Notes under the pieces: generated by a model
What the model was told of the DNA's origin: nothing
Seen by the model: the letters and a program-made list of their open reading frames with translations, nothing else
Database searches by the model: none
Source of the DNA: Epiperipatus broadwayi
Lineage: Eukaryota > Onychophora > Udeonychophora > Euonychophora > Peripatidae
DNA length: 64,000 nucleotides
Direction: 5' to 3'
NCBI GenBank assembly: GCA_028023455.1
Contig: JAQFVV010006548.1
Span: 124,001 to 188,000, forward strand
Shown: in pieces, positions 33,372 to 44,687 of the stretch
How positions within the stretch are numbered: the stretch's first letter is position 1
How the letters are laid out: every line of letters starts with the position of its first letter
Translations under genes and position numbers: made by a program

Positions 33372-35881
33372 TGAAACAGTAAGGTCTGCTTTGCAGATCT
33401 TCGTTTCACCTTTTCTCACCTATTTCCTACCCTCATACCTTAGTTTGCACCCCAATCTATCATAGTGTGTCTGCAATACACTTATATACTGAAAATCCCA
33501 CCTAATACCTTAGTTTGCACCCCAATCTATCGTAGTGTCTGCAATACGCTTATATACCGAAAATCCCGCCTAATTTTAAACCACGAGTACAATTCTCACA
33601 TTATATATATAACTCATTTCCAAATAAATAAAAGATTATAGATTATGTATATGTTCATATAATTTTGATTTATTAAAATTAGGTTATATAAGTCGTAATT
33701 GCGCACACACTATGATACGCATTTTAAAACATATCAAAATTATAAATTGTTAAAGTTCTTTTGTTTGAATCTATTTACAAATATATTACCGTCGTAATAT
33801 ATTTTGATTTAAAATAAAATTCATTTAGTAAATATTCATTTAGTAAATACATTCAAATACTGCAATTTAAAAAGTAAAATCATTTTCTTTAATTTAATAA
33901 ATGTTATTCCAAATATTTCTGTTAAAATAAATTAGGGACAATAGTTTAATTATTTCATGTTGTAATTAGTTAATGTTATATAAGTTTATCTAAAAACAGC
34001 AGATGTCCACTTAAGGTTTTCTTTAATTAATAAAAGTAATATTTAATTAAATCTAGTTTGTAATTCGAATGTCGACAGGGAAAGTAACAAAAGAAATTAA
34101 TTAATGTTGAATTCCTTTAGACATTCGGATGATTTAATTACAGCTGATAAGTCCGATATTTTTGTAATGCTCCAGGGCAGTTCTATTGTTAAATTCTACT
34201 ATAAAAAGGTTTTTCTTTTGTTCTCCAGTTTTCTAATGTTTCTAAGAGAAATCATTCTGAGTTCTATTCTAATAATTTGCTAACCTTGACATGACAGAGT
34301 AGAAGCGTTAAGATGGCTATATCCCTCAGAATAGCCAACCACTGCTGCAGACCATCGGAAGCTACCACATAAGGAACCCCGGAACTGCTGCTGCTGCAAG
34401 AATATGAACATTCCAGATTTTGCTGCTGAATTATAAAATCTGCTGAACATCTACCTGCAAATGTGTCTCCAGAGGTAACCTAAATTAACCCAAGAGCTCT
34501 TGTGATTCCTAACTAACATGCTATAGCTATTCTAAATTGTTTTCTGAAATTTCACTTAACTTTATGATGTACTTCTTTAAAGTGTTCAAATATAATCAAC
34601 AGTTTTGCTCTATCCTTGGGTTAATATTTTCTATTTATAAAGCTTTCTTTTATTTTATGATGTGTCAGAATCGTCTTTGACCGAGTGAACTATTCCCTTT
34701 ATTGAAAGTAAGATGCCGCTATTAAGGCATATTTTAAATTTATAATTTTCTAATTTTATTAACTTGCCAATCACTCGTTCGAGGGCGATTCTTTTCTTTA
34801 ATATATAATATAATCACATAGTTTAAAATCTACATGTTATTGATTTTAATCTACTATGAGAGTATGTGTGAAATCAATGATTTAAATGTGCCACTAATGC
34901 ATGATTGCTTTGTTTTAATTTTCCAAGGATTCTTCACTTATTGCAGTTTCCAGGCAGTGTGTCCCTAAATGACACACCTGGGAATTAAATGCAATCGTCA
35001 CCCAGTCGCTAAGTTTCGGCTGTTCATAAAATACTTTCCTACGGGTTAGCAGAGATATGCCCTCCATAATCATTCCGGATATTCAATATTGTTTTATTTT
35101 TATATTTATTTTACAAAGCATCCGTGACTTAAACGTGTCACACCCTCCAACTTTAATAAATTCATTATCAGCAATACTGACCTCCCAATGCATCTCTATT
35201 ATTGTTATTCTCAAATAAATGCTTTGATCACATTTCCACTTTGTTGCTTAGTAAGCTTTTGTCCGTGCTATTCTCGAAATCAATAAATATTTTATAACAC
35301 TTAATTTCAAATATTTTCTTAAACTTGTATAATTACTCAAAGCAGCTCGTACATGTTCCTATCTCGTCAAGCACATTATCGTAATGCTATTAACCCGAGG
35401 AATAGAATATATCACTTTGCTTTAAAACCTTTTTTTTTATTTATTGGAATATAATGCCAACAATTATTTAATACGCATCCCTGTCTCATATAAGCAGACA
35501 GTGGCATTATATATATAATTTATATAAATAAATTGTGTGAAATTATTTAAAACTAAATTTGACATCTTATTTTATTGATTCCTATGACTGTCTCAGTCTA
35601 TATATATATTTTCTGCATTTCTTTTGTAAATCCATAGATGTTAATTAGCCACCCAAGCTTCTTTTAGTATAGTCTTTTGTTTCTCCCTGACCACCAGGCA
35701 CTGGTCAAAGATTATACTAGTAGTGGCATCAGATGCATTATCACATAGATGGCGCTGTAAAATTTGGACTTTAGATTCAAACTTAGTATATCTAGAAGGC
35801 AACCCCTCCTAAAATGATCAGTTTCGTGTCTGGGATATGAATTCTGCAGTGCGTTAGCGAGAGACGATTCTGACTGTTACA
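33372..35881 (+). repeat. L3 right LTR
   Basis: Same ends as the left LTR. Two private changes: a tandem duplication of about 65 bp near 33,440-33,575 (ACCTTAGTTTGCACCCCAAT occurs twice) and a deletion of about 240 bp, near 34,909, of sequence present in the left LTR at 29,571-29,810. Otherwise the copies differ by only a few percent by eye. Confidence 0.9.
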
Positions 35882-36924
35882 ATATATTTATTTAATATTA
35901 TAAAAAAACAATATTTAGTACTCTGTCATTTCAAATCGCAATCATACGTCATTCTTTTTAATAGATCTCTCATACATATCTCAAGTAGTGAAGGTCGATA
36001 CTATGAAAAGTTTGTATCATGTGACTTTCAACACTAGTTACTTTCTTACATCCATAATGGAACGAAGCTTTAAAGAAATCTTATAAAGTTAGTTCGCACA
36101 TCACCTTCACTGATTATTGAAAATACAAAATTTCATTTTTTTAAAGAAGATTTAAAATGATCAATGATTAAAGTTCTATACCTGACCTTCCTGGGAAGTA
36201 GTAGAAGCAATTTTTATTTATTTATTATATAGTTCCATTCCACAGGTAAATTAGGCAATTCAAGGTAACAATTCGAGATCTTTATGTCCATTGGCCGATG
36301 AGGTTCATTTGATTCCATGCTGGAATTATGTGTTGTTTTGAGGCATCATGGTTTTATTGAAGCAGCTGCAGCAGGTTGGGATCAGGGGCCTGAATCCAAT
36401 GCAGCTTCTCCTACCTCAACATTTCTTTTGAAATCACCATTATATTTTTAAATATTAAAACCATTTAGGTGTTCACTATTGTAGCTCTGCCAGAAAAAGA
36501 TCCTATTCATTCTGGGTGGCTCACTTTTATAGCCCCCTCCATTCGTTCTAGAAGCTTCTTTTTTTATCTCACTTCTGATTTTCAATGTGGAATAACCAGA
36601 GCTGTTAGATGTGTGAAAACTCGTGTCATAGCTTCTATTGTAATATAACAGAAAATAAAATCTCATTCTGCCGGAAAACTCTATAGTTTTTTCAATGTGA
36701 AACAAAAATCTCATTTCTCTCTTTTCACTACTTAATTCATTCATACACACATTTGTCACATACACATATATATCATTTAAAATGACAGAGTCCCCCCCTG
36801 TGTTTATGTATTTGTAACCACTACCATGTAATAAACTAAATTAAATATTATATATACCTACATCTATATATGCTTGCCCATTAAATAATTTATTTGTGAC
36901 TGGGTTCGAACCCATTCTGTCACT

Positions 36925-36939
36925 ATACCCCCTCCTCCA
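36925..36939 (-). other. L2 polypurine tract
   Basis: The minus strand reads GGAGGAGGGGGTAT just before the 3' LTR start. This fits a polypurine tract and the minus orientation. Confidence 0.65.
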
Positions 36940-36990
36940 AAAGCCTTCAAATACATTTGCGTATTTTGAACGGCTCTTTTTGTACAACAC

Positions 36991-37935
36991 TTATGTATTA
37001 CACCTAATATGTCCCTCTGCTTCTTTTCCTGGTCCGAAGTTTGGCTTCTCCGGTGGTCTCTTCTCTTCAGGTGTTTCTCTCCATTTTGGAAAGGTATCCA
37101 CTCCCATTCTCTGCCCTCTTTCATCCTCTTTTATTGCTTCATGATGCCCACCATAGTCATATGAGCTCATGTCAATGGCATTTAGCAGCTCCGCAATCTC
37201 TCCCAGTGATGCTCTCCCTGTCCCCAAGATCATCTGTTCCACTCTCATGGGCATACTGTGTCTTATGATGCACAGTATATGACTCTCTGTCATGTTGCAT
37301 GCCTCCAAGGTTCGCAGTTTAGCCACCTGTTTATGAAAGAGTTGTGAATAGCTATCATTGTACCCTTCTCTAAACTTTTCTTGCATAATTTAATAGCGCA
37401 TTAACTCCTGCCTATCCTTGGACCAAAAGGCCTCTCTCTCTTCTTTTTTATATTCTTCAAAGGTAGCCAGCTGTCAACCATGCACGCCCCACCACGACTG
37501 GACATTGTCTGTAAGATTGCCACACATGATAATTATCTTACTTTCTTCCGACATGGGATTTATATTGAAATATTTTTCTAGGCTATGTAGATGCCCGACT
37601 GGTGCTTCCCCCATTCTACCTGCAAATGGATGAATTGTTATGAATTGGTTCATACTCTCTTGCACCATTGTGTGACCTATTACCGCTGCCGATTTTCCCG
37701 AGGGGTTTACTTGAGCACCTTGCTCCTGTTCATCTCCACTCTCCATATCTGTCTTTTCACCTTCCTGTTCCCCAAAATGATTCTCATCTTTGATTCTCAC
37801 TTTCTGTTCTAATCTGTCCATTTTCTTTTCTATCTCTCCGAATCTCAACTCTAGACTTTCAAGCTTTTTCAAAATTTGCTCCAACATATTTTCCTGTTCC
37901 TCTTTTTCCATATTCTTTTGTGCTCTTGTTTTCAT
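36991..37935 (-). pseudogene. L2 gag, with two in-frame stops
   Basis: Starts MKTRAQKNMEKEEQENMLEQ with a coiled-coil segment (residues about 10-50, leucine and charge rich). The capsid-type pattern follows: FITIHPFAGRMGEAPVGHL, KYFNINPMSEESKIIIMCGN, LTDNVQSWWG, as in gypsy gag (F-x-G, H-L, W-W). Two stops interrupt the same frame between WWGVHG and MQEKFREGYN. After them VAKLRTLEACNMTESHIL is shared with the gag relic at 11,480-12,365. A zinc knuckle is not visible; the frame ends near GHIRCNT. Gag would form the particle that packages element RNA. Pol is absent downstream. Confidence 0.82.
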
Positions 37936-38283
37936 AAATTTCTTTTTTTATTTTATTTTTGATTAATGCTTAGGACCCACTCCCCCATCCCAGCACCCTG
38001 CATTGCTTTCCTGTTAGCCACTTTACCTCTCAAAATCTCATTGGAATAGACAAAAATTAAAAATGACAGCTTACGTATGTTTGACCTACTGTGCAGCTAC
38101 GAACTGACAAAACTGGTTATTTCTTAATAGATATACATTTAACAAATTAACGCCTTTTGATTTATTTAACGCTTCATTTGAACTATATATCTAAACAACC
38201 CTTTCTTCAATAAAATATAAAACTTTTCACTTTACTAACATATTTCTAATATTTCATAACTCTCCCCATTCCCCTCTACTTCT

Positions 38284-38310
38284 CTTCGAAGCCCTTTAGT
38301 TGGGACGCCA
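38284..38310 (-). other. L2 primer-binding site
   Basis: One base after the LTR the minus strand reads TGGCGTCCCAACTAAAGGGC followed by TTCGAAG. TGG matches a CCA tail, and the reverse complement continues into a T-loop-like TTCGAA. It therefore looks complementary to the 3' end of a tRNA, including its T-arm. I did not identify which tRNA. Confidence 0.7.
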
Positions 38311-38311
38311 T

Positions 38312-39811
38312 TATAACAAAACCCTATTTACCTCTCACTAGACAGGTGTGTAGTACCGAATATGTATATGATGTATCAATATACATGCCTGTGTATTTTT
38401 ATTTAATTAAGTGATTTGACATAAAATATTATTCAAACTTATGAGTTATTCTCGCAACTGTAATATATCCCCAATGTGTATTTATGGTCATCCAAAGGAC
38501 ACCAAGCGCCAATCCTATATGAATATAAGAATTTCGCGAAGTGGATATATTACCAACAAGAATACTATTTACATAACATGAGAGAGGTTTTGACCATCAG
38601 CTAGCTCAGTCTCATCATCAGGTGGTGTCACAGCCGTGAGTAGCTACAAATGGAGTTAAGAGTTCTCTTTTATTGTTATTTTAAACATAAAAATAAATAA
38701 AATAATCATAAACTAAATAAATGGATTTATAAACAATTAAACTAAGTCAATACTCTACTTTCTTGATATATTTATTTAATATTATAAAAAAAACCATATT
38801 TAGTACTCTGTCATTTCAAATCGCAATCATATGTCATTCTTTTTAATAGATCTCTCATACATATCTCAAGTAGTGAAGGTCAATACTACGAAAAGTTTGT
38901 ATCATGTGACTTTCAATACTAGTTACTTTCTTACGTCCATAATGGAACGAAGCTTTAAAGAAATCTTATAAAGTTAGTTCGCACATCACCTTCACTGATT
39001 ATTGAAAATACAAAATTTCCTTTTTATAAAGAAGATTTAAAAAGATCAATGACTAAAGTTCTTTACCTGACCTTCCCGAGAAGTAGTAGAAGCTATTTTT
39101 ATTTATTTATTATATAGTTCCGTTCCATAGGTAAATTAGGCAATTCAAGGTAACGATTCAAGATCTTTATGTCCGTTGGACGATGAGGTTCATTTGATTC
39201 CACGCTGGAATTATGTGTTATTTCGAGGCATCATGGTTTTATTGAAGCAGCTGCAGCAGGTTGGGATCAGGGGCCTGAATCCGATGCGGCTTCTCCTACC
39301 CCGACATTTCTTTTGAAATTACCATTATATTTTTAAATATTAAAACCGTTTAGGTGTTCATTATTGTAGCTCTGCTGGAAAAAGATCCTATGCATTCTGG
39401 GTGGCTCGCTTTTATAGCCGCCCCCTCCATTCATTCTAGAAGCTTCTTTTTTATCTCACTTTCGATTTTCAATGTGGAATAACCAGCTCTGTTAGACGTG
39501 TGAAAACTCGTGTCGTAGCTTCTATTGTAATATAACAGAAAATAAAATCTCATTCTGCCGGAAAACTCTAGTTTTTTCAACATGAAATAAAAATCTCATT
39601 TCTCTCTTTTCACTACTTAATTTATTCATACACGCATTTGTCATACACACATATATATCATTTAAAATGACAGTCCCCCCCCCCGTGTGTTTATGCATTT
39701 GTAACCACCACCATGTAATAAACAAAATTAAATATTATATATACCTACATCTATATATGTTTGCTGATTAAATAATTTATTTGTCACTGGGTTCGAACCC
39801 ATTCTGTCACA
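38312..39811 (-). repeat. L2 5' LTR
   Basis: On the minus strand it starts TGTGACAGAATGGGTTCGAA and ends GGGTTTTGTTATA. It is uninterrupted and therefore shows the empty target of L3 near 38,765 (CTTGATATATTTATTT). The start contains the 12-base palindrome GGGTTCGAACCC. Confidence 0.88.
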
Positions 39812-39823
39812 ATATATATATAT

Positions 39824-42600
39824 TGAAGCTATACATATATACTCATGGAATATAAATATATATGTTTGCTTCACCATTCACTGTGGTTTAACTGAAGACC
39901 CTGAGTCCAACCACAATGAATGTAGACCAAATTTAAAGTAAGTAGCAACTTTTAAAAATATTCCATACATTTTAGAAAATGTCATGTAAAGATTTTATTT
40001 TAGATAACAAAATAAAATTTTTAGAACTCATTGGAGAAAAAGATTACTTATATAAAAATAATTAATTAAAAAACACTGCAATTAAAAATAAGATAGCAGA
40101 ACAATGGGATTGGAATGTAAGATGGCTAACAAGTGAAGTATAATTTGAGAATTTGTTTATTGTTCGCTCTCATTTACCTGGCTTAGCTCTACAGCTTGGA
40201 CTGAAATCAGCCACACAGATATTTTATTGGAAAAAAAATAAAATTAACTTTTTCAGAAAGAACTCTCTGCAACCAAGAAAATATCTTAGCCTATTGCTGA
40301 ATAAATTCTCAAGCTACCGCATTCTAATAGACAAGTAGAAAACAACTTAAAAATGGGTGCTATAAGAAAAATGGTGGAGTAGACTTTTCCCTCTATCTCC
40401 CAATTGTTTTTCTGTCTGCAGGAGTTTGAAAAGATGTAACCCAAGAAATGTAGTGTGCCAGAATAATTTTGCCTGACAATTTTCTGCTGTTACAAATGGA
40501 TAACCAAGTACAGAAATCACCGTAAGCTATCAGTACTGACTGCTGACCAGAATGTCTTCATGGCCATTTAATAAAGACATACGCAATCTTAAATCATTAC
40601 CGGTAACTTTAATTTTTCACTTGTATTTTCTGTTAGCTTAAACTATAAACTTAAGTCATTTATGTTGTAATTATAATGTGTTAATATATATGTAGCCTGA
40701 GAATTTTTAACATTTTCATTGTCATTTTTTTTATTTGATCAGTATAATAGCAATTCTTAATCCTATTAGTATATATGTAAATCTTTTTTTTTGGTTAATG
40801 GATTGCCATTATCCATTACTTGAATTGTACAATACTTTTTTTTTTTTAAAGAAAGAAACACGATTTCTTTTTTATAGCTTGGCATAAACATATATATACT
40901 GGAGGAACTGGAAATGAGAAATAATCTAATTTCATTTATTTCTATTTGTTCGACCTGCTACTAAATACAGTAATATTTCAGATTTATTAAAACTCTTTGA
41001 ATAAAATTTTTCCTTCCAATTCTTTCCTGCTGTATTGGTTTCACTATTTTTTTTTTAAAATATATATTGGAAAGAGAGAAATAGCAGAACAAGCAATTGT
41101 CGTTTTCTTTTCTTTTTTAAAAAAAAATTCAATGTTTTTCTTTTTTAATTTATACTTAGAAATATATTTTAAAAATGACATTTGAGTATATATATATATA
41201 TATGAAAATGTTTAATTTTATGCATTTTGTAAGAAAGATCCAATCATGTCTTGTATTTTTTATACTTTCTTAAAGTCAATCTTGGTTTTACCAATATATA
41301 TCTATTTGTCTAAAACAGATATAGCTTAAGCATTTATAATTTGATTAAATATAAGAGAGGGTACAGTACAGTTATATATGTGTAAATTAAAAATCTTAAA
41401 TCTTCATTAACTCTAAGGGTGAACTAGTTAAAGTGTTTAATTAATATATCTATCTTTTTATGTATTTTAATGTTAGAAAAGGTGCAAAGTAATTATTTCT
41501 AACAGTAGATATTCTCTGTCTCAGAAAGATTTTGAAGTCATATTATTTTATACATATATTTTACCTAAGGTTTTAAAGTTTAATGGTCAGTTGATCACAT
41601 TTTCTCTTATCTTGTGCTACTCAGTGATTTGTGTGGGGGTCTCAGCACCTATCCATAGCTCCTGTTGTCTTTGATTCATAGGCTAACACCGCTCCGAGAT
41701 TGCCATTAATGGTAAAGTGGATCTCGACACTTCTTCAAATATTACTACTGGACACAAGCACATATACCCCGCCCTAAACTCGGATCACACTGAGGCAAAC
41801 GAGTTCCATTTCTCTAATCCTTGCGTTAGATCTGGGGATGCTATCCAGACCTCAAGTTAACCATATATAAAAAAAACTTTGTGTCTTCGAGACTTGCTTC
41901 TAATATCATACAATTAAATCACCAAGGACAACAGTAATGTTTAATTTCATTATAGATAAAACCTTAATTTTGGTAATATGCTCAAAATATTGCTGAGTAA
42001 GTCTGAGAAGTGTCCGCGGGGGGGGGGATTTTCTTTACTTTGCCGTTTAAATGCAGGCTATATTTGAACATAGCCTTAATCTATTTGACTAGTTTTTAAT
42101 CAATTGTCATTTTTGTAATTTTACCCTAGAGTTATGTTTTTCTGTCCCTCTCCTTTAAAGTAAAGCACCCAGTTATTGGCTAAGTATGGCATTGTTCTGT
42201 AATTATCATACTATTGTTTAATTATATTAAGTGGATCTCACTCATGCATATCAATACCTATCCATGTCTGTAGATGCAAGAAAATAACTTGCAACATTTT
42301 TTTTGTTATTTATTTATTCAAAGTGTCATTTCTTTTAATTGAACAATAAACTTTCATTCACAAATCTCATCAATATCTTGTCTGTGTCATTATATAGTCT
42401 AAACCTGATTTTTCTTTGTTAAAATTCCCCTTTATGATCTCATCTCTCGCTGACCACCAAGCATACATGAAGAAGAAATTCTAGTGAGGTTTGGGAAGTA
42501 AGTTGCTTAGTAGAAATCTGGAGGAGTAGGTGAGGTTTGAACCCCCTCTACCTGCATCTCTTGGTTAGGTTAAAGCAGCTCTATTTTTCATACTGTTACA
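39824..42600 (+). mobile_element. Solo LTR L4
   Basis: 2,777 bp from TGAAGCTATACA to CATACTGTTACA, flanked by ATAT on both sides (39,820-39,823 and 42,601-42,604). It sits in the AT tract where the L1 5' LTR is continuous (about 21,070). The end CTGTTACA matches L1 and L3, and an AATAAA signal lies near 42,344. A GC-richer block at about 41,590-41,870 may hold the promoter/leader part. No internal region is present, so this is an LTR-LTR recombination product of a fourth family. Confidence 0.7.
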
Positions 42601-43111
42601 ATATTAGTAATAAAATTCTAGTGTTTTAAAAAAATATATAAACATTGATAAAATCATACAAATTTATATATATTTTGACAATTGTATTGTGTTGAAGATA
42701 ATAAATATAGACAAATGATGGAAAAACAGTCAGCAATAAAAGAAAATCAAGTGTTGTACTAAATGACCGAATATAAGGAGGAGATAATAATATCATTAAC
42801 ATTTTATTATTTATTTTATTTTTTAAAATGAATCGATAATAAAAATATTTTTATAATGCAACAATAGGCACATGCTGCATTTAAACAATGGAAATGACTC
42901 TGGGTATAAAAAGCAAAACAATTAAAAATCATTCTTCTTTACTATTGTGTGTTTGACATGAAAAGGCAGTTTTATTGAAGCAGTTATTTTAATAACATTT
43001 TCTACAAAATGGACATTTTTTAAAACCAGCATCTCAACAAATGTAGAAGATTCTTATAACAGCTAAATAATCAGATAAGTGTAAAATAACTTATAAATTT
43101 AAAAGAAAATA

Positions 43112-44687
43112 CACCTTTACCCCGCTTAGCGATTGTCTACTTAGCGATATTTTGCAATAGCGATCATCATCAATTTGTACCCACTACTTCGATGTACAAT
43201 CAATTATTCGCTATAACGATCCTCGGGAAAAAATTTTTAAAAAAATTTGTTGGCAGCCATCTTGAATTTTGTGTCACTGATGACATCAGAGATAGCTATA
43301 TTAAATTCATTTTACCCAAAAGCAAAAGTATATTATTGTAATATGTATACAGGTAATGACTTTGCTGTAATTGTATACACATACAATATTTTATTCATAA
43401 AACACTTAAAATATCTATTAATTACTGAATCTATAATACTGTATACATCATATATAATAAATAACACAGCAAATGTTCATCCATTTTTTCTTTTAAAATA
43501 CGTATATATGTTCTACAATAATATCAACAAATTAAAAACCCTTCTCATTTTTCTTTTCAAAAACTTTATTTTCTTATCTCAATATTGAACGTATACAGTA
43601 TTTATATAATACAAAACTTCAACGTTGATTTGTAATTAAATAATGTAAAAGAAAGAGTAATAAAATATAGCAGTGGGAGAGAGATATCATTGGAAATGAC
43701 TGTATGAAGATAATTAGTTGAAACAGAGTTTTGTATTATATAAATACTGTATATATATATATGTTCAGTATTGAGGTAGGAAAATAAAGTTTTTGAAAAG
43801 AAAAAGGATTTTTAATTTGTTGATAATACTGTATACAAATACTCCAATATATAAATACAGTACAAGACAAATAAAATACCATCATCACAAACTTTCAGGA
43901 AAACACTAAATGTGAATATTAAACTGTATGTGTGTGTTTCTTAAATACGATATATTATTTTTAAAACACCTGGATAATTATGTAAAAATAATTATTGATT
44001 TTGTAACTTTGTTAATAAACATATTGTTTACACTCAAGATGATTCAAATCAAAATAAAAACATTTTAAAACGCAAATGTCGAATTAGAAAAGTTTAAAAA
44101 GAAAAACAGGTTGCATTTAATTAATAATCTTTCTACTCGAATGGGGGGGGGGAGCATTATTACATTACTAAAAATATACAGTAAGAAAAATAAACCTAGC
44201 TGTATGTTTTAGAAAATTAGAAGTTAGATTTTTTACTTTTAAAATAAGTTGATTTATTTTGGAATTTATCATTAACTAAAATAAGTTGATTTTTTTAATA
44301 GAAATTTAAAAAAAAAAAACACTTCAGTAAGAATTTTTTTTTCATTACGATGAAAACTTTTGTGGAAGAATATAAAAATTTTTAAATTCAAATTTAGTTA
44401 CACTTTCTCTTTCTTTTTGCTGTTCTGTACTTTTTAAAGTGAAAATATGCATTTTTTTCCCTAGTGATATAAAACTTTTCTTTTTAGATACCGTATTTAG
44501 TCATCATTGTCATGAAAAAATCAAGAAAATCTTTGAGCTTGGAAATCAATGTGGATATTTTACGTCACTGGAACTGACCAATTTTTTTCCCATAGACCCC
44601 ATTATAATTACGTATTTTGTGTACGATATTCTTGCTTAACATTGAGTTTTGGAGGACCAATTGCCATCGCTAAGTGGAGTAAAGGTG
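43112..44687. mobile_element. Tigger/pogo-like non-autonomous DNA element
   Basis: 1,576 bp with terminal inverted repeats CACCTTTACCCCGCTTAGCG and, reverse-complemented from the right, CACCTTTACTCCACTTAGCG. TA flanks both ends (43,110-43,111 and 44,688-44,689), and the L1 5' LTR has a single TA at the same place (near 21,534). Ends of the type CCCCGCTTAGCGA with a TA target are typical of Tigger/pogo elements. A 113-codon frame at 43,247-43,588 lacks transposase motifs. An internal inverted repeat lies at 43,502-43,850. Confidence 0.85.
43502..43850. repeat. Inverted repeat inside the DNA element
   Basis: The region around 43,505-43,620 (including CAATATTGAACGTATACAGT) is the imperfect reverse complement of about 43,725-43,848 (including GTATTATATAAATACTGTAT). 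The spacer is about 100 bp. Confidence 0.75.

Larger units (their letters stand above)
28093..35881 (+). mobile_element. LTR retrotransposon L3, no gag-pol, repeat-protein ORFs
   Basis: A 7,789-bp element with two LTRs (2,690 and 2,510 bp) and a 2,589-bp internal region. It is inserted in the L2 3' LTR with ATAT on both sides (28,089-28,092 and 35,882-35,885). The empty site is visible at about 38,757-38,775. Plus orientation is inferred from the LTR end CTGTTACA, shared with L1 and L4, from a purine tract AAGGGAATG before the right LTR, and from the plus-strand internal ORFs. No gag, protease, reverse transcriptase or integrase motif is visible. It therefore appears non-autonomous, similar in layout to the large LTR derivatives described in plants. 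It is the youngest layer of the stack. Confidence 0.85.
27634..36924 (-). repeat. L2 3' LTR, interrupted by L3
   Basis: The two LTR parts are 27,634-28,092 and 35,882-36,924, matching 38,312-38,768 and 38,765-39,811. They are split by L3, with ATAT duplicated at the junctions. The terminal base next to the polypurine tract is changed (CACT instead of CACA on the plus strand). Confidence 0.88.
27634..39811 (-). mobile_element. LTR retrotransposon L2 (Ty3/gypsy type), gag only
   Basis: Minus-strand element with TGTGACAG at its 5' end and GTTATA at its 3' end, flanked by ATAT on both sides (27,630-27,633 and 39,812-39,815). The AT-rich target makes that duplication less informative. The 5' LTR is 38,312-39,811 (1,500 bp). 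The 3' LTR is 27,634-36,924 and, after removing L3 and its 4-bp duplication, measures 1,498 bp. The internal region is only 1,387 bp: primer-binding site, gag and polypurine tract, with no pol. It is a deletion derivative that would need enzymes from elsewhere. Confidence 0.88.

Noticed and set aside
28093-35881. L3 read as a minus-strand element with ends TGTAACA...TGTTTCA.
   Set aside because: The ends also satisfy TG...CA in that direction, but the internal ORFs are on the plus strand, a purine tract precedes the right LTR, and L1 and L4 share the plus-strand 3' end CTGTTACA.
37041-37812. Plus-strand ORFs opposite the L2 gag.
   Set aside because: They are mirror frames of a gag recognised on the minus strand by its capsid motifs.
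41590-41870. GC-richer block as a possible structural RNA gene.
   Set aside because: It lies within the L4 LTR and shows no recognisable RNA fold; an LTR leader is the simpler reading.
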